Below, piece after piece: positions 63,075-64,000 of a stretch of DNA of 64,000 nt. Source of the stretch: Meiothermus sp. (GTDB lineage Bacteria; Deinococcota; Deinococci; Deinococcales; Thermaceae); NCBI RefSeq assembly GCF_026004075.1, contig NZ_BPIK01000001.1, positions 2,334,041 through 2,398,040 on the forward strand, read 5' to 3'. Position numbers and translations under genes: made by a program. Numbering within the stretch: position 1 is the stretch's first letter; each line of letters begins with the position of its first letter. The notes beneath the pieces are model-generated. The model made no database searches. It had not been told where the DNA came from and saw only the letters and a program-made list of their open reading frames with translations.

Positions 63075-63109
63075 GAATCAGTTTCAACATAAAGGAGGTG
63101 ATCGTAATC

Positions 63110-63169
63110 ATGGCTAAGGTCGTAATGATTAATGCGATTCGCAGGCCGAGATCTTGGATCTACTGGTAG
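63110..63169 (+). CDS. 19-aa peptide or leader ORF
   Basis: MAKVVMINAIRRPRSWIYW, with AAAGGAGGTGATC 6 nt before the ATG, nearly the full anti-SD complement. Promoter, ribosome site and length show a deliberately translated short ORF. Two functions fit: a leader peptide that controls the hairpin and gene behind it (Arg-Pro-Arg and terminal Trp/Tyr codons could stall ribosomes), or a peptide signal or RiPP substrate. Confidence 0.65.
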   Translation: MAKVVMINAIRRPRSWIYW

Positions 63170-63191
63170 TGCGCATTGAAACCGAGGAGTG

Positions 63192-63223
63192 GGCCTGGAG
63201 CCGAGTATAGCTCCAGGCCTTTT
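63192..63223 (+). terminator. 10-bp perfect hairpin followed by TTTT
   Basis: GGCCTGGAGC and GCTCCAGGCC enclose an 8-nt loop and are followed by four T. The hairpin is 22 bp after the peptide stop and 13 bp before the next start, so it could be an attenuator or terminator, or hide the next ribosome site. Confidence 0.65.
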
Positions 63224-63236
63224 GGAAAGGAATTTT

Positions 63237-64000
63237 GTGAATAATCCAGAATTTCGCGCTTTCTGCCTAATTCATGGTGGAAACCCCACGGCCAGGAAAC
63301 AGGCCGCGAATTTTAATTCAGGTTCAGGCCGCACTCGAGCCTTAACGTTGTCGTTTGGAATCTCCCCCGTAGGCGGACCTGCACAACTCGCGCGAACTTC
63401 CCTTGAGCGCATAGGCTCGCATATACCTCCACATCTGGCATATCAACACGCGACCACCTTGAGGGATCTCTGGACGAACCTCCCAACTTACGGAGCATTG
63501 ATTCCACTGATGGATCAAATCAAGTGGCGTCAGCCATTCCGATATCACCCCAGAGAGTACATGTACTGGGTGGTTGCAGATGCAGCCGATCTTTTCTGGA
63601 GCAGCCTCCGTGTAGGTCAGCTGAGAGCGCTACCGCAAGTCATCATCCATGACCTCGATCGTGCAGACGCGTTGTCTCAGCGATTTGCAGCGACCCTGGT
63701 TCGGTATGAACCTTCTCAGGTTACCGTTATCGCAACGCATAAGGCGGCGATAACGGAATTCTTACTTTACGTCCGCGACGTCCCAGTCAGAGAAGTGTAT
63801 TTGGGCCAGCCTATTCCAGAGCTTGAAGCTCATACCCCAACCCCATTAACCCATCACGAAGACTCGAGCACCCTGGATACACGGCGGCAAATCCCGCGCC
63901 GCTTAGCGCAGGCCCGATCGAAACGCAAGCCTCAAATGCTGCTCCGCGAGTTACAGCAAGCTGCCTCTATCTACACTATCGGGGGTTTTTATGAAGCAGC
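63237..64000 (+). CDS. Unknown protein downstream of the 19-aa ORF (runs off the window)
   Basis: The GTG at 63237 follows GGAAAGGAATTTT, and the frame is open for 254 codons to the window end. It starts MNNPEFRAFCLIHGGNPTAR. A central part has alternating hydrophobic strands (VIIHDLDRADALSQRFAATL, VTVIATHKAAITEFLLYVRD), a little like a Walker B strand of a STAND-type ATPase, and a basic linker (RRLAQARSKRKPQ) leads to helices. No family is recognised. Confidence 0.65.
   Translation, partial: MNNPEFRAFCLIHGGNPTARKQAANFNSGSGRTRALTLSFGISPVGGPAQLARTSLERIGSHIPPHLAYQHATTLRDLWTNLPTYGALIPLMDQIKWRQPFRYHPREYMYWVVADAADLFWSSLRVGQLRALPQVIIHDLDRADALSQRFAATLVRYEPSQVTVIATHKAAITEFLLYVRDVPVREVYLGQPIPELEAHTPTPLTHHEDSSTLDTRRQIPRRLAQARSKRKPQMLLRELQQAASIYTIGGFYEA

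Overview
The window looks like a chromosomal segment of a Meiothermus-type bacterium (Thermaceae, Deinococcus-Thermus). The evidence is high G+C, very frequent CTCGAG hexamers, several promoters whose -10 box sits only 6-7 nt before the ATG (leaderless starts), and a recognisable Thermaceae arginine/pyrimidine gene set. The genus is recalled from sequence style and was not checked by search.

Layout. 1-10 kb is housekeeping: argJ, an esterase, carA, a HicB-like/PD-(D/E)XK protein, an argA-like acetyltransferase, argH, a second GNAT protein and argG on the minus strand, then plsY on the plus strand. 10-18.4 kb is a partly decayed export and peptide locus. It holds GNAT and MFS genes, a broken ABC exporter, an ABC-2 transporter whose ATPase gene is cut by an IS, an M29-aminopeptidase-like protein, and an 83-aa precursor-like peptide behind a promoter carrying four GGTTACC heptamers. 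18.3-24.3 kb has a 46-aa exported peptide, two large TPR/winged-helix (SARP/BTAD-like) regulators, an AbrB-VapC toxin-antitoxin pair and an intact ABC-2 transporter. Fragments of a comM-like gene occur three times (10.2, 20.8 and 24.6 kb).

26.7-38.2 kb is a probable defence operon. It encodes an unknown protein, a YprA-like helicase fused to a degenerate HAD domain and a phosphoribosyltransferase, a RecQ-like helicase with a large new N-terminus, a coiled-coil protein, and a RelE-like domain fused to a UvrD-type helicase; the last four overlap. Nearby is a stand-alone HAD-phosphoribosyltransferase-zinc-finger protein next to a DprA homologue (40.7-43.1 kb), a tyrosine recombinase, and an AT-rich restriction-modification pair joined to a type III restriction remnant (45.7-49.3 kb).

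49.3-56.8 kb is a phage- or plasmid-like early operon on the minus strand, with about 20 small genes. They include a Rad52/DdrA-like annealing protein, a SWIM protein, a DnaC-like loader, an initiator-like protein whose gene contains a repeat-based origin candidate, and a macro-domain-like protein. Eight intergenic gaps carry the same hairpin motif. No structural phage genes are present.

56.8-63 kb is an insertion-sequence graveyard: a MITE-like element, a degenerate IS630, remnants of another DDE family, two ISKra4-type copies and an intact IS4-like element. At the far right, just beyond a complete ISKra4-type IS, a consensus promoter drives a 19-aa peptide ORF with a near-perfect ribosome binding site. 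A 10-bp hairpin follows, then an unknown gene that runs off the window.
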